From Streptococcus mitis (GTDB lineage Bacteria > Bacillota > Bacilli > Lactobacillales > Streptococcaceae): a stretch of 64,000 nucleotides of DNA. The notes below the pieces were generated by a model. It made no database searches. It was not told where the DNA came from and worked only from the letters and a program-made list of their open reading frames with translations. Position 1 is the stretch's first letter. Every line of letters starts with the position of its first letter. The stretch is taken from positions 244,446-308,445 of the forward strand of contig NZ_JALDTZ010000001.1 in NCBI RefSeq assembly GCF_023109105.1, written 5' to 3'. The position numbers were made by a program, and so were the translations under genes. Shown one piece after another: positions 30,454 to 41,700 of the stretch.

Positions 30454-31716
30454 TTACTCCCTTATCTGTCCGTCACCAGTAACTACATATTTGTAGCTGG
30501 TCAATTCCTTCAAGCCCATTGGACCACGCGCATGCAATTTCTGAGTAGAAATCCCCATTTCACAACCAAGACCAAATTGGCCACCATCTGTGAAACGAGT
30601 CGAAGCATTGACATAAACCGCCGCCGAGTCTACTTGATCTGTAAAGTAAGCTATGGCATCAGCATTTTCAGTCACAATCGCATCCGAATGATGGGTGCTG
30701 TGGGCTTCGATATGCTCTACAGCTTCCTCAAGACTAGAAACTACTTTAACAGCTAAGACATTGTCTAAAAACTCAGTGTCAAAGTCTTGAGCCACTGCTG
30801 CTTGTCCAGAAATATATTGACTAGCTTTCTCATCTAGACGTAATTGAATCGGTTCCAGTCCAGCTTCTTTTCGATCAGCAACCAGAACTTGCTCCAAGCG
30901 AGGAAGGAAGCTTGCCGCCTTGTCTTCATGAACAAGCAGCACTTCCATGGAATTGCAGACTGAAGGACGACTAGTTTTAGCGTTATTGATAATAGACAGT
31001 GCCTTGTCTTCATCCGCATCCTTATCAACATAGACATGGACAATTCCAGTTCCTGTCTCAATAACAGGCACAATTGCATTCTCAACGACAGCATTGATCA
31101 AACCAGCCCCCCCACGAGGAATGAGAAGGTCTAGATAACCCTTAGCCTTCATCATGGTATAACTACTTTCACGGCTAGTATCTTCTACTAATTGAATGAC
31201 GTCTGGATGAATGGTAGTAGTCTCCAAGCCCTTCTTCAAGGCTGTAACAATAGCATGAGCTGTTTGGTAGGCATCCTTACCGCTCCGAAGGACAACCGCA
31301 TTTCCACTCTTGAGAGCAAGGGCAGCTGCATCAGACGTCACATTTGGACGACTTTCATAGATAATGCCAATAACACCCATAGCCACACGCTTCTTAGTAA
31401 TGACCAAACCATTTTCAAGCTGACTTCTTTCTAGGACTTCACCGATTGGATCTGGTAAAGCAACCACTTCACGAATCCCAGTTGCCATTGCTTGGATACG
31501 ACCTGCATCCAAATAAAGACGATCCAACATAACATCTGAGATTCTCCCCTTGGCCGCTTCCATATCACGAACATTAGCTGATAAAATCTCTTCAGTAGCT
31601 GCCAATAAGTGATCGGCCATAGCTAGCAAGGCTTGGTTTTTTACTGTTTCACTAGCAGTATTGATGTTTTTTTTAACTGCCTGTACCAGTTCAAATTGTT
31701 CTTGTGTACTTACCAT
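30454..31716 (-). CDS. proA: Gamma-glutamyl phosphate reductase
   Basis: 420 residues. Reduces gamma-glutamyl phosphate to glutamate semialdehyde. Visible: [25 protein letters not shown] region, the catalytic Cys in [15 protein letters not shown], and the C-terminal [21 protein letters not shown] signature. Second gene of the proline operon, 9 nt after proB. Confidence 0.97.
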   Translation of the reverse strand: MVSTQEQFELVQAVKKNINTASETVKNQALLAMADHLLAATEEILSANVRDMEAAKGRISDVMLDRLYLDAGRIQAMATGIREVVALPDPIGEVLERSQLENGLVITKKRVAMGVIGIIYESRPNVTSDAAALALKSGNAVVLRSGKDAYQTAHAIVTALKKGLETTTIHPDVIQLVEDTSRESSYTMMKAKGYLDLLIPRGGAGLINAVVENAIVPVIETGTGIVHVYVDKDADEDKALSIINNAKTSRPSVCNSMEVLLVHEDKAASFLPRLEQVLVADRKEAGLEPIQLRLDEKASQYISGQAAVAQDFDTEFLDNVLAVKVVSSLEEAVEHIEAHSTHHSDAIVTENADAIAYFTDQVDSAAVYVNASTRFTDGGQFGLGCEMGISTQKLHARGPMGLKELTSYKYVVTGDGQIRE

Positions 31717-31725
31717 AGTTTACCT

Positions 31726-32835
31726 CTAAAATTCTGTAAAGAGTAGTTGGATTTCAGGAGTAATGGAAATCCAATCGTCACGATGAATCAAAACACCCTT
31801 GGCTTTTTGAGAACGCAACATGTCCTCCAAAGCAGAGGCACCAAATTGAACGCGTCCCTTTCCGAGTGATTTTCCACTTTCCTTGTCAAATACTGTCACG
31901 ATATCTCCGTAAGAAAAGGCTCCTTCTGCGTCAACAACACCTGATAAAAGTAGACTTTTACCATGTTGAGAGAGAGCTTCTGCAGCACCTTTATCAACCC
32001 AAATAGCCCCCTGACTTTTTGCATAAAAAGCCAACCATTGTTTCTGGGTACGAAGTCCCTTCTCTTGAGCAACAAAGTAGGAACCATCCTTGGTCTCCTC
32101 AGCCGCCTCAATCATGGCATCCGCCTTCAAGGATGAGCAGATATAAACCGGCACTCCTGACTCCGTTGCAATTGTGGCTGCTTTGATTTTTGTCAGCATA
32201 CCACCAGTTCCGTTTGAAGATCCTGCTCCACCTGCCATATCGATAATTTCACGATTGATGTTCTCAATTCTCTCCAGACGTTTAGCACTTGGATCCGAGT
32301 TAGGATTTCCAGTATAAAGACCGTCTACATCCGTTAAGAGGACTAAAAGATCTGCCTGCACCATTGCTGCAACCTGGGCACTGAGTGTATCATTATCTCC
32401 GACCTTAAGTTCGTCAATAACGACACTGTCATTCTCATTGATGATAGGAATTGCACCACGATTGAGAAGAACTGACAAAGCTTGATGGGCATTTTTATAA
32501 CGACGCTTATCCACAAAGTCGTCCTGGGTCAGTAAGATTTGCGCTGAAACAATCTGTCTTAAGAGCAAATTGGTTGTGTATTCTTCTAAGAGTAAACCTT
32601 GCCCAACCGCCGCTGAAGCCTGTTTATCCGCAATCTTTGTCGGTCGTTTCTTAAATCCCAAGGCTCCAAAACCTGCTGCAACAGCCCCCGAAGATACTAA
32701 AATTAGCTCATGACCAGCTTCATGTAACATTGCAAGCTGCTGGGTGATTGCTTTTACTTTACTGCGTGATAAACTCCCATCCTCATTCGTCAGAGAAGAA
32801 GTCCCCACCTTAAAGACAATCCGTTTGTATTTCAT
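31726..32835 (-). CDS. proB: Glutamate 5-kinase
   Basis: 369 residues. First, proline-inhibited step of proline synthesis. Amino-acid kinase domain with [36 protein letters not shown] and [11 protein letters not shown], then a C-terminal PUA domain (about 270-369). The start MKYKRIVFK is used rather than seven codons upstream. An extended -10 TGTTATAAT lies about 30 nt upstream (-10 at 32870-32865). Confidence 0.95.
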   Translation of the reverse strand: MKYKRIVFKVGTSSLTNEDGSLSRSKVKAITQQLAMLHEAGHELILVSSGAVAAGFGALGFKKRPTKIADKQASAAVGQGLLLEEYTTNLLLRQIVSAQILLTQDDFVDKRRYKNAHQALSVLLNRGAIPIINENDSVVIDELKVGDNDTLSAQVAAMVQADLLVLLTDVDGLYTGNPNSDPSAKRLERIENINREIIDMAGGAGSSNGTGGMLTKIKAATIATESGVPVYICSSLKADAMIEAAEETKDGSYFVAQEKGLRTQKQWLAFYAKSQGAIWVDKGAAEALSQHGKSLLLSGVVDAEGAFSYGDIVTVFDKESGKSLGKGRVQFGASALEDMLRSQKAKGVLIHRDDWISITPEIQLLFTEF

Positions 32836-32864
32836 AGTCTCACTCCGATTCTTCATATTTACTC

Positions 32865-32870
32865 ATTATA
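32865..32870 (-). promoter_or_regulatory. Extended -10 promoter of proBAC
   Basis: TGTTATAAT on the minus strand in the gap between cbpE and proB. No strong -35 box. Confidence 0.6.
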
Positions 32871-32905
32871 ACATGAATGGCAGGAAATAGAAAAGAGTTG
32901 ATAGG

Positions 32906-32933
32906 AAAAAGAAGGCCCTAAACCTTCTTTTTT
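32906..32933 (-). terminator. Terminator of cbpE
   Basis: Perfect 10-bp stem AAAAAGAAGG / CCTTCTTTTT with a 7-nt loop, starting just past the cbpE stop on the minus strand. Confidence 0.85.
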
Positions 32934-32934
32934 A

Positions 32935-34818
32935 CTACTGTTCTGATTCCGATTTGTTTGCACTCGTTTCAGAGCTTTGTGAAGTTGATGATGTCAAATC
33001 TTGACTAGTTGAAGAATTTGTAACACTTTCATGTTGACTCGTTTCTTTATTTTCAAGATCCTTTTTCACTACTTCTTTGGATTCTTTTATTTCTGAATTA
33101 CTTGTAGCTCTAGTTGTAGCAGATTTCTCGATCGGAACATCCACTAACCAGGCACCACTTGAATCAACAGTATAACCTTCTGGTGTCTTACTATTCACAA
33201 GTAATTGACCATTTTCTTTCAAGAAGTACCATTTATCCTTGTCTTTGATCCAACCCACAGCTCGTGAACCGTCTGCCTTGTAGAAGTACCAATCATTTGC
33301 CTTTTTATGCCAACCTTGCTTCATAGCTCCTGATTCTTCTAAATAGTAATGATGACCAGCAATTTCTATCTCACCTGTCTTCATGATACCAGTAGAATCC
33401 ATATAGTACCAGGTTTCTTTATCTTTTACCCAACCCGTTTTCATTTCCCCTGATTGAGCAAAGTAATACCATTGACCATCAATCTTACGCCATCCTGTTA
33501 CCATATCCCCATCATTTGATAGATAATAAGTCTGTCCTCCAGTACTAAGCCAACCAATCTCCATCTGATTTTCTTTGTTGAAATAATACCAGATTCCAGC
33601 GATTTTCTTCCAATTTTTAGCAGAAGCACCAGAGTCTGTTAAATAGAACCAACGATTGTTCCATTTTTTCCATTGATTCTGTAACAAGATACCCGTTTGG
33701 TTAAAGTAATACCAGTCACCCTTAATTTCATTCCAACCGACAGCATACTCTCCTGTAGAATCAGGCGCTTGATACCACCAGTTTCCATATGCACTCTTAT
33801 GCCAACCAGCTTGAAAACTTGGAATCGGCTTGTAGGAAGTTGAAATGTTTACTAAACCGTCTTGTCGAATATCAAAAACTGTCGCATCATAGTCTTTGCT
33901 GGCTGCGTTGATTCTCTCAATTCCTCGTTCTTTGAGCCAATTGACATACTCACTATCAACACCATTTTTCCAAGGTAAACTATCCGAAGTTTGAACAATC
34001 AAACTCGGACTCAAATTCCTGATAAAATCCTTGGTATTTGATTTGTTGGTATCATGGTGATGATTAAACTTCATCAAATCAACTTTTCCAATGAGAGGAC
34101 CATACTTGTCTTCTGCTCCATGAACATTATCTAAGTCGCCCCCAAGGTAAATTTTCTTGCCATTGACTTTCACTACACTAATCAAAGAATTGGAATTATC
34201 ATCCCAAATTTTCTTTAATTCACCCGATGAGTCTGTTTCATTTTCATAATTATAGAGCTGAATATCCATGTCTCCAAACTGAAAATGAGCATCTCCTTGT
34301 GTGATGTTTTGAATAACTGAAACACCTTTTTCGGCGGCAGTCTGTAAAACCTTATCATAGCCATACAGATTATCCCATAAACGTTCAGAATTAGTAATAC
34401 GATTATCACTATATTTTTTAAGATAGACTCGGTCAACTGGATAGGTGGACAGTATTTCATCAACATTTCCAATATGATCACTGTGGGTATGGGTCACTAA
34501 AATAAAATCAAGTTTTTGGACACCCAATTCCTTCAAACGACGCAAAACACGGTCTGTCAGAACATGCTTATAAGACGTTTCAGTTCCTTCTCTCCATGGA
34601 TAACGAGAATCACTTCCATCTGGGAAATCATAATCTTCTCCTGTATCCACCATAGCAAAATGTCCATTACTTTCAAGAATAATCGCATCACTGCCACCTT
34701 CATGAACATTTATAAAGTGGATTTTATTTCCTGAATTTTCTTGAGCTTGAACAGTCCCACAGCATGATAAACCTAAAAAAGCTCCCGCAAGTGCTAAACT
34801 AATCAATTTCTTTTTCAT
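32935..34818 (-). CDS. cbpE: Choline-binding phosphorylcholine esterase (CbpE/Pce)
   Basis: 627 residues. This secreted enzyme removes phosphocholine from teichoic acids. A signal peptide (MKKKLISLALAGAFLGLSCC..., probable cleavage after VQA) is followed by a metallo-beta-lactamase domain with HTHSDHIGN near residues 110-118, GGDLDNVHG and KFNHHHDTN. Next come about ten choline-binding GW repeats (about 330-550, e.g. GWRKIDGQWYYFAQSG). The last ~75 residues are a Ser/Thr/Lys-rich tail. It starts 2 nt after rluD, so it may ride on that message. It indicates phosphocholine-decorated walls. Confidence 0.93.
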   Translation of the reverse strand: MKKKLISLALAGAFLGLSCCGTVQAQENSGNKIHFINVHEGGSDAIILESNGHFAMVDTGEDYDFPDGSDSRYPWREGTETSYKHVLTDRVLRRLKELGVQKLDFILVTHTHSDHIGNVDEILSTYPVDRVYLKKYSDNRITNSERLWDNLYGYDKVLQTAAEKGVSVIQNITQGDAHFQFGDMDIQLYNYENETDSSGELKKIWDDNSNSLISVVKVNGKKIYLGGDLDNVHGAEDKYGPLIGKVDLMKFNHHHDTNKSNTKDFIRNLSPSLIVQTSDSLPWKNGVDSEYVNWLKERGIERINAASKDYDATVFDIRQDGLVNISTSYKPIPSFQAGWHKSAYGNWWYQAPDSTGEYAVGWNEIKGDWYYFNQTGILLQNQWKKWNNRWFYLTDSGASAKNWKKIAGIWYYFNKENQMEIGWLSTGGQTYYLSNDGDMVTGWRKIDGQWYYFAQSGEMKTGWVKDKETWYYMDSTGIMKTGEIEIAGHHYYLEESGAMKQGWHKKANDWYFYKADGSRAVGWIKDKDKWYFLKENGQLLVNSKTPEGYTVDSSGAWLVDVPIEKSATTRATSNSEIKESKEVVKKDLENKETSQHESVTNSSTSQDLTSSTSQSSETSANKSESEQ

Positions 34819-34820
34819 TC

Positions 34821-35708
34821 TTACTTTCTCAATCTCTCTAAGGTTTCCTTAAAAATATCTGGGATATCTTCTGTAAATTCCAAGGTCTCACCTGTTCTCG
34901 GATGAGTAAAACCTAGCGTCTTAGCATGGAGAAACTGTCCATGCCCCTTAAGTGTCTTGCGAGGACCATAGACTTCATCACCAGCGACTGGATGACCGAT
35001 ATAAGCCATGTGGACACGGATTTGATGGGTACGGCCTGTCTCCAGCTGCAACTCCACTAAGCTATAATCACCAAAGCGTTCTAAGACGTGGAAACGGGTT
35101 ACCGCAGGCTTACCTTTCGCAGTCACCGCCTGTTTCTTACGGTCTTTTTCACTACGGCCAATCGGCGCTTCAATCACACCACGATCATTGGGAAGATTTC
35201 CATGAACAATGGCCCAATATTTGCGTAAAGACTTTTTATCCTTGAGTTCTTGGGCAAGTGCTAGATGCGCCTCATCATTTTTAGCAATCATGAGAAGACC
35301 TGACGTATCCTTATCAATACGGTGAACAATTCCTGGACGCAGAACCCCATTGATACCTGACAAATCCTTAATATGGTACATAAGGGCATTGACTAGGGTT
35401 CCACTGGTATGACCAGCACTTGGGTGGACAACCATTCCCTGAGGTTTGTTGACAACGGCTACGTCCTCATCTTGATAGATAATTTCAAGAGGAATTTCCT
35501 CTGCTACATACTCCAAGACCTCTGGCTCTGGCACATGATAAGTGACGACATCGCCCTCTTGAACTGTGTATTTAGCTTTCTTAACTTGGCCATTGACCAA
35601 GACCTGCCCCGATTTGATTTGTTCATTCGCGAGACTGCGTGATAATTCTGTCAAATCTGACAAAGCCTTATCTAAACGCAGGCCACCAGTTTCAATTTTA
35701 ATTTCCAT
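34821..35708 (-). CDS. rluD: 23S rRNA pseudouridine synthase RluD family
   Basis: 295 residues. N-terminal S4 RNA-binding domain ([29 protein letters not shown]), then the catalytic domain with [17 protein letters not shown] carrying the catalytic Asp, and [19 protein letters not shown]. It probably modifies 23S rRNA helix 69. It overlaps lspA by 11 nt. Confidence 0.93.
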   Translation of the reverse strand: MEIKIETGGLRLDKALSDLTELSRSLANEQIKSGQVLVNGQVKKAKYTVQEGDVVTYHVPEPEVLEYVAEEIPLEIIYQDEDVAVVNKPQGMVVHPSAGHTSGTLVNALMYHIKDLSGINGVLRPGIVHRIDKDTSGLLMIAKNDEAHLALAQELKDKKSLRKYWAIVHGNLPNDRGVIEAPIGRSEKDRKKQAVTAKGKPAVTRFHVLERFGDYSLVELQLETGRTHQIRVHMAYIGHPVAGDEVYGPRKTLKGHGQFLHAKTLGFTHPRTGETLEFTEDIPDIFKETLERLRK

Positions 35709-36159
35709 TTATTTCCTCTTTTAGCATTGCAATCAATAAAATAATCACTCCAATAGTCAGATAGCTATCCGCAACATTGAAAATTGCAAAATTGATAAAG
35801 TCCAAGTGGAACATATCAACAACAAAGCCCTGACTCACCCTGTCAATAAAGTTTCCAAGACCACCAGCAATAATCAAGGTCAAAGCCAAGACCATCCAGA
35901 ATGAGTCCTCCATGTGTTTATGTAAATACCAAATGGCACCTATCACGACAACCAGAGTAATGACAGCGAATAACAACTGCTGATCTTGTAAGATAGAAAA
36001 GGCTGCCCCTCGATTTTGCAGGTAGGTCAAGCTAACGAAATTGGGTATCCAAGAGCGAACTTCACCCAGTGGAATCTGCTGGACGATATAGGATTTGACT
36101 AACTGATCCAGCGCAATCAAAAGCAGTACAATGACTGCCACTATTCCTCTTTTTTTCAT
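35698..36159 (-). CDS. lspA: Lipoprotein signal peptidase
   Basis: 153 residues, four membrane helices. Aspartyl protease that cleaves prolipoproteins; the catalytic Asp lie in [10 protein letters not shown] and [11 protein letters not shown]. It overlaps the lysR stop by 4 nt (ATGA) and rluD by 11 nt, so lysR-lspA-rluD-cbpE look like one operon. Confidence 0.96.
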   Translation of the reverse strand: MKKRGIVAVIVLLLIALDQLVKSYIVQQIPLGEVRSWIPNFVSLTYLQNRGAAFSILQDQQLLFAVITLVVVIGAIWYLHKHMEDSFWMVLALTLIIAGGLGNFIDRVSQGFVVDMFHLDFINFAIFNVADSYLTIGVIILLIAMLKEEINGN

Positions 36160-37064
36160 GATTTCCTCTTCTGATCAAAATATTCTTGCATGACTTCTAC
36201 GAAAAGAGTTCCAGCTTGACTGAGCTCCACTTCCTCACGTTTGACATAAACCATGCGGTTATCTAAATTATCCTTGAGACGAATAACGGTAATGCCATTA
36301 ACACTGTCACTATCTAAAAATCCAGAACCTGTCGCATAGGCGTCCGTCCGCTCCAAAATACCATTCAAGGTAGCACGGTCTGTCACATTAAACATCTGTG
36401 AGCTAGCGCTGGTATCGACAAAATTCTCCGAATAATAAAGGTACTCGTCTTTCTCTTGAGTGAAACGAACCGTTGGTAGATCTGCTAAATCCTCCATGAC
36501 CAGTTCCTCTTTCTGAGCCAAAGGATGCCCTTCACGGAGATAAATGTGGGTATGGAAGGGAATCAATTCAATGACCTCTATCCCTAGCTTTTCAACCCGC
36601 TGCATGATACCTTTTTTATTTTGATTATTGAGGTAGATAATCCCAATCTCACTATGCCCTTGGGCCACTTCGTCTAAAATTTGAACAGTAGTTGATTCAA
36701 AAATACGAAAATTCTTATAATCAGGATAGCGCTCTGAAAAGGCCGTAATGGTCGGTGGCAAGAAGTCATAGTGCTGACTAGCAATGGAAAATTCATCCTT
36801 TTCTTCCTCAGGATTGGCATACTGATTTTGAAAAATATCAAATCCTTTAACCAATTCTTGCGCTTTTTCATAGAATTCCATACCACGACGAGTCAAGAAA
36901 GTCCCTGAGCTGGTCCGACGGAAAATCTTAAAGCCCAACTCTTTTTCCAAATCACGAACAGAAATGGACAAACTCGGCTGACTGACATACATCTTTTCAG
37001 CAGCTTCACGGAAAGTACCACTATTGGCAATGGCAACAACATAGCGTAATTGTTGAATGTTCAT
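36156..37064 (-). CDS. LysR family regulator (CpsY/MtaR-like)
   Basis: 302 residues. N-terminal winged helix-turn-helix [33 protein letters not shown], then a substrate-binding domain (about 90-295). Its place upstream of lspA and its sequence fit the streptococcal CpsY/MtaR regulators, which control methionine transport and envelope or immune-evasion genes. The effector is unknown here. It is the last core gene before the accessory island. Confidence 0.85.
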   Translation of the reverse strand: MNIQQLRYVVAIANSGTFREAAEKMYVSQPSLSISVRDLEKELGFKIFRRTSSGTFLTRRGMEFYEKAQELVKGFDIFQNQYANPEEEKDEFSIASQHYDFLPPTITAFSERYPDYKNFRIFESTTVQILDEVAQGHSEIGIIYLNNQNKKGIMQRVEKLGIEVIELIPFHTHIYLREGHPLAQKEELVMEDLADLPTVRFTQEKDEYLYYSENFVDTSASSQMFNVTDRATLNGILERTDAYATGSGFLDSDSVNGITVIRLKDNLDNRMVYVKREEVELSQAGTLFVEVMQEYFDQKRKS

Positions 37065-37293
37065 CTTCTACCCCCAACTTCTTTATCTTTTCATTATACC
37101 ATATTTTGGAAGTTTTCCAAAAAGGAAAAAAGTCAGGAAACTTTCAAATCTAAACGCGTAACTTCTCAAAGTAACTTCCATCTCTCTCCCAAAACTGGAA
37201 GTTTGTCTCAGACGAATTTCCACTGATTTCACGCGTTTTTCTCATACTAAAAGCCAGGTTGTGGGAAACTGGAAGTTAGTTTTAGAAGTTACC
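37065..37293. other. Non-coding gap between lysR and the IS110 remnant
   Basis: About 230 bp with no credible gene. It has an AACTTCCA...TGGAAGTT inverted pair near 37168-37201 and another GGAAGTT near 37271, so a CpsY-type operator is possible. A minus-strand -10-like box precedes lysR. Nothing firmer is seen. Confidence 0.4.
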
Positions 37294-37590
37294 CAAGGAA
37301 ATCGCTATATCAAACAGGCTTTGACCATGTCGGGATTAATTGCAGCACATTCTAAGGATCCAGCTTTTTCTTCTTTTTACAATCGAATTTCCCAAAGAGG
37401 AAGCAAGATGAAAGCCGTCATTGCTTGTGCTCATAAGATTCTCAGAATCATTTACAAACTACTCTCCACCAAGCAGACTTATCAAAAAGAAAAGGCGCTA
37501 GGACTGAGGAAACAGTTCTAACGCCCAAACTAAAAAAATTTCAATTACAGTATAGCACAGGAAGTGATTTTTTACTGTTTTTTTCAAATA
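37294..37590 (+). mobile_element. IS110-family 3' remnant
   Basis: 297 bp matching 47412-47708 of the longer copy at all but about ten positions. It encodes the transposase C-terminal end ([18 protein letters not shown]...) without the DEDD catalytic half, and it keeps the same right end (CAAATA). It lies in direct orientation to the longer copy 10,118 bp away. Confidence 0.9.
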
Positions 37591-38028
37591 TAGTCATTTA
37601 GTTTAAAAAAATCTCTCTAAACATTCAAAAATATTTGGAACTTCCCTTAATAAATCCATCACTTTCTTTTTCAAAACAGCCCAAGCTTTCTCAATAGGAT
37701 TCAAATCTGGTGAATAAGGTGGTAGAGGTAAGAAAAAGTGCTTATCTTGAATGCAAAGTTCATCTAAAATGTTCTTGGGATGAAAACTAGCATTGTCCAT
37801 GATTATAACATGAGGTGTCTTCAAAGCAGGAAGGAGTTGCGTTTTGAACCACTCCACAAAGAAGTTACTCGTCATGCTTTCCTTGTAAATCATGGGAGCT
37901 ATAAATTCTCCACCTACTTGTCCTGCAACAATTGAAGTCCTCTCAAAACGCCGTCCGCTAATCTTTTCATAGACTTTCTCACCTATATGAGCCCGTGCAT
38001 AAGGACGATAGAGGTAGCGGTCTATTCC
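37591..38028 (-). pseudogene. IS630-family transposase remnant
   Basis: The minus-strand frame runs from GIDRYLYRPYARAHIG to FECLERFF without a start codon; a later Met (37893) opens a 96-residue frame. It has the second catalytic Asp (VIIMDNASFH) and the Glu region (NPIEKAWAVLKK). It begins just after the place where the first Asp (DES/DET) should be, so the N-terminal half and first catalytic residue are lost. It resembles IS630-Spn1, the likely mobiliser of RUP, but is not the same variant. It is joined to a group II intron fragment. Confidence 0.82.
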
Positions 38029-38452
38029 CGAGTTTCCTCACTACTATGGGCTCGGCTGACTTCTCATGATTCGTTGTTACTACGCTTTCAGCGCTCATGA
38101 GACCTCACGGGATAAGCCGTACATCTTTCCTCTTTTATACAAGATATGAGGACGTTAAAAGGTTACAGTGAAAAAGATAAATCTTAGTCCCAATTCAATT
38201 ACTCTCGTGATTTACGCATATAGGTTACGACTACCTTTTTGGACTTTAGAGTTTCAGGCCCCTTTATCCGCTATATACGCCTTAGTATCACGTTTCTGTT
38301 CGTAGAGTCACGATTTCGCTATTCCTTCCTCTGCCGATTCTTATTTCCAGCGTCAGACTTAAAACGGTCTATCCCCAGATCGTTTTAATCCGCTACCTCA
38401 CGATAGTCGGGCTTGGGAATCGCTATTGAGTTCACCTGTAGCAGGTGCCCAC
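38029..38452 (-). mobile_element. Truncated group II intron, 5' part (domain I onward)
   Basis: On the minus strand a GTGGG-type 5' end (38452) is followed by motifs typical of bacterial group II introns: GGGGATAGACC in a strong stem, GGGGCCTGAAACTCTAAAG, GTGAGGTCTCATGA...TCATGAGAAGTCAGCCGAG, and CATAGTAGTGAGGAAAC. These correspond to domain I and the start of domain IV. The reverse transcriptase ORF and domains V-VI are missing; the sequence passes straight into IS630 DNA at about 38029. The call rests on motif memory, not alignment. Confidence 0.65.
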
Positions 38453-38461
38453 GGAGGACTT

Positions 38462-38566
38462 ATACTCAATGAAAATCAAAGAGCAAACTAGGAAGCTAGT
38501 CGAAGGCTGTACTTGAGTACGGTAAGGCGACGCTGACATGGTTTGAATTTGTTTTTCGAAGAGTAT
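38462..38566. repeat. RUP element
   Basis: 105 bp, ATACTCAATGAAAATCAAAG to TTTTTCGAAGAGTAT. The centre is more diverged than the other two copies. It abuts the group II intron fragment with 9 bp between. Confidence 0.88.
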
Positions 38567-38604
38567 TACACCTCAGATGCACGACATGCCTGTCGTACCT
38601 AAAA

Positions 38605-38629
38605 AGAAAGGACGAAATTTGTCCTTTCT
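38605..38629 (-). terminator. Hairpin downstream of the adhesin (second terminator)
   Basis: AGAAAGGAC / GTCCTTTCT stem followed by TTTTT on the minus strand, with an ACGACA/TGTCGT inverted repeat next to it at about 38580-38596. Confidence 0.65.
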
Positions 38630-38674
38630 AGATCTTAGCTTTTTTTCAACCCACTACAGTTGACAAAGAGACCA

Positions 38675-38700
38675 AAAAGAGAGGTCTAAACCTCTCTTTT
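38675..38700 (-). terminator. Terminator of the adhesin gene
   Basis: Perfect 10-bp stem AAAAGAGAGG / CCTCTCTTTT with a T-rich exit, about 80 nt after the stop codon on the minus strand. Confidence 0.85.
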
Positions 38701-38781
38701 GGGGATTTCACTTATTTCTAAATGTACTACCTTTTTGGAATATCCATAGGTTAGATATCCTTAAGATAAACCATTATTCTA

Positions 38782-41700
38782 TTAAGATTCATCTTCTTTT
38801 TTACGTTTTGCAACCAAACCTAGACCTACTAGACCGAGTACAGCACCAAGAGCAGCAACTCCAGATTTAGAATGTTCACCAGTATTTGGCAACTCACGAC
38901 CTTTAGGTTTTTCTAGTGTTGATGTTGGCGGTGTTGACGGTGCTGGTGGTGTTGACGGTGCTGGTGGTGTCGGTGGTGTTGGTGGTGTCGGTGGTGTTGG
39001 TGGTGTCGGTGGTGTTGGTGGTGTTGGCGGAATAACAGTGTTATTAAACTCTGTATCTTCTGGCAACTGAGTAGTAGCCACTAATACCTTACCATCTTTC
39101 TTCACCACGATACCAACGGTCGCAACCATCTTATCGTAAACAACGCTAGAATCTGTACCACGAATTTCTTCTACATGGTAGATGTGAGTTCCTTCTTCAC
39201 CACGTTTGAATTCAAGTGTAGAGAATTGGATCTTACCAGTCGCATCATTGGTTACGGTTTCGATCACATTTCCTTTTTCGTCCTTAAGAACGAAGCTGAA
39301 TTCGTTAGCTTTAAGCTCACGACCTTCCAAGCGTTTAGTGAAGTTGAACTCTACTTGTACTGGTACGCTGTTGACACGTTTTTCAGTTGGTTTGCTTGGT
39401 TTTTCAACTTTCTTAGTAGTTGGGTTGTAGTAGTTAACTACTTGAGCCGCAGTATTTTCGATATCTACTCCGCCAGGTACATCAGCTTTCACTGTTGTTG
39501 GGATGTCGAACTTGTAGTAACGTCCGAAGGCGAACTTAGTTGTATCGATCACTTGAGTGTTTTCTGCATCGCCAAGTGACTTCGTGAAGCCATCTTTAAG
39601 GGTTGCAGTAATCACACCGTTGTTCACAGCGATATCGAATTTAGCTGTTACATCATCACCTGTTACTGAATCGTAAGCTTTGATCTTAGTAGAATCAAGG
39701 TCCAACTTAGTTTCATCGTAGTCATCTGAGATTCCTACTGATTGGATGTTGTCCTTGTTAGCTGCATCGAATTTAGTTGTATCCAACCATACTTGGTAAA
39801 CCAACTTGTCGCCACGTTTCACAGTCTTGGTATTCAAGTTTTGTTTTTCGTTGTTAGATGCATCGTCCGCATATGGGTTCGCATTTGTATCTGCGTACTT
39901 GTCTGCCAACTCTTTATCATCATCAACGAGCTTGTCGCCTGTGATATCGAATTTCTCTTCAGAGACAACGTATTTCTCTGGATTGAATTCTGGAGTTTCA
40001 GGTGGACGAACAGTGTTGTTGAATTCTTTATCAGCGATTTCGCCAACAGTTGCCACAAGAACTTTAGCTGTTCCATCGTGAGAAACAGTTACTGTTACAT
40101 TCGCTTTCATGGTATCGTATGTTACAGTTGCGTCTGTTCCTGCTACTTCTTCTACAGTGTAGTTGTGAACGCCTGCTTGTTCTTTCTTGAATTCGATAGC
40201 TGAGAACTTAACGTTTCCTGCCGCATCGTTACTTACAGTTTCAACAACTTTACCTGTTGAATCTTTAAGGACGAAGCTGAATTCGTTAGCTTTCAATTCA
40301 CGACCTTCCAAGCGTTTAGTGAAGTTGAACTCTACTTGTACTGGTACGCTGTTGACACGTTTTTCAGTTGGTTTGTTTGGTTTTTCAACTTTCTTAGTAG
40401 TTGGGTTGTAATAGTTCACAACTTGAGCCGCAGTATTTTCGATATCTACTCCGCCAGGTACATCAGCTTTCACTGTTGTTGGGATGTCAAACTTGTAGTA
40501 ACGTCCGAAGGCGAACTTAGTTGTATCAATCACTTGAGTGTTTTCAGCATCGCCAAGTGACTTAGTGAAGCCATCTTTAAGAGTTGCAGTAATCACACCG
40601 TTGTTCACAGCGATATCGAATTTAGCTGTTACATCATCACCTGTTACTGAATCGTAAGCTTTGATCTTAGTAGAATCAAGGTCCAACTTAGTTTCATCGT
40701 AGTCATCTGAGATTCCTACTGATTGGATGTTGTCCTTGTTAGCTGCATCGAATTTAGTTGTATCCAACCATACTTGGTAAACCAACTTGTCGCCACGTTT
40801 CACAGTCTTGGTATTCAAGTTTTGTTTTTCGTTGTTAGATGCATCGTCCGCATATGGGTTCGCATTTGTATCTGCGTACTTGTCTGCCAACTCTTTATCA
40901 TCATCAACGAGCTTGTCACCTGTGATATCGAATTTTTCTTCAGAGACAACGTATTTCTCTGGTTGGAACTTAGGTTCTTCCGGAGGAGTGACACGGTTAT
41001 TGAACTCTTTATCAGCAGCATCTGTTACGTTAGCAACGATTGCTTTAGCTGTACCATCGTGTGATACTACAACTTTAACAGTAGCAACCATTGTATCGTA
41101 TTTAACTGTTGCATCTGTACCAGGAGTTTCTTCTACAGTGTAGTTGTATGTCTTACCAAGATCATCACGTCCGAACTCAAGAGTCTTGAAGACAATCTTA
41201 CCGGCAGCGTCATTCTTAACGCGTTCTACTTCAACACCGTCTTTCTTCAATACGAATTCGAATTCGTTAGCTTGAAGTTCACGACCTTCCAATCGTTTAG
41301 TGAAGTTAAGGTCAAGTGGAACCGGAACACTGTTCACACGTTTTTGTGTTGGTTTTTCAGGTTTTTCAACTGTCTTGCTTACTGGGTTGTATACGTGAAC
41401 TGTTTGGTTGGCTGTATTTTCAATATCAGCACCTGCTTTAACAGATTCTTTCACAGTTGCTGGGATATCAAATTTATAGTAACGTCCAAATGCGAACTTA
41501 GTAGTATCGATAACTGGGTTGTTTACTTTATCTTTGATGAATTCTTCTTTAGAAGTTGCAGTGATTGTGCCCTTTTCAACTTTGATGTCGAATTTAGCAG
41601 TTACATCTGCACCAGTTTCTGAATCGTATGCTTTGATGTCAGCAGCATTAACGTCCAATTTTTCTGCATCGTATGTATCAGATACACCGACGTATTGGAT

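Noticed and set aside
32935..34818. CbpE as a lipoprotein because of CC in the signal
   Set aside because: The residues before Cys do not fit a lipobox; a type I site after VQA is more likely, and choline repeats provide attachment.
39742..40203. Cys-rich antisense ORFs opposite the adhesin repeats
   Set aside because: They are mirror frames of repeated coding DNA, appear in both repeat copies, and have no ribosome sites.
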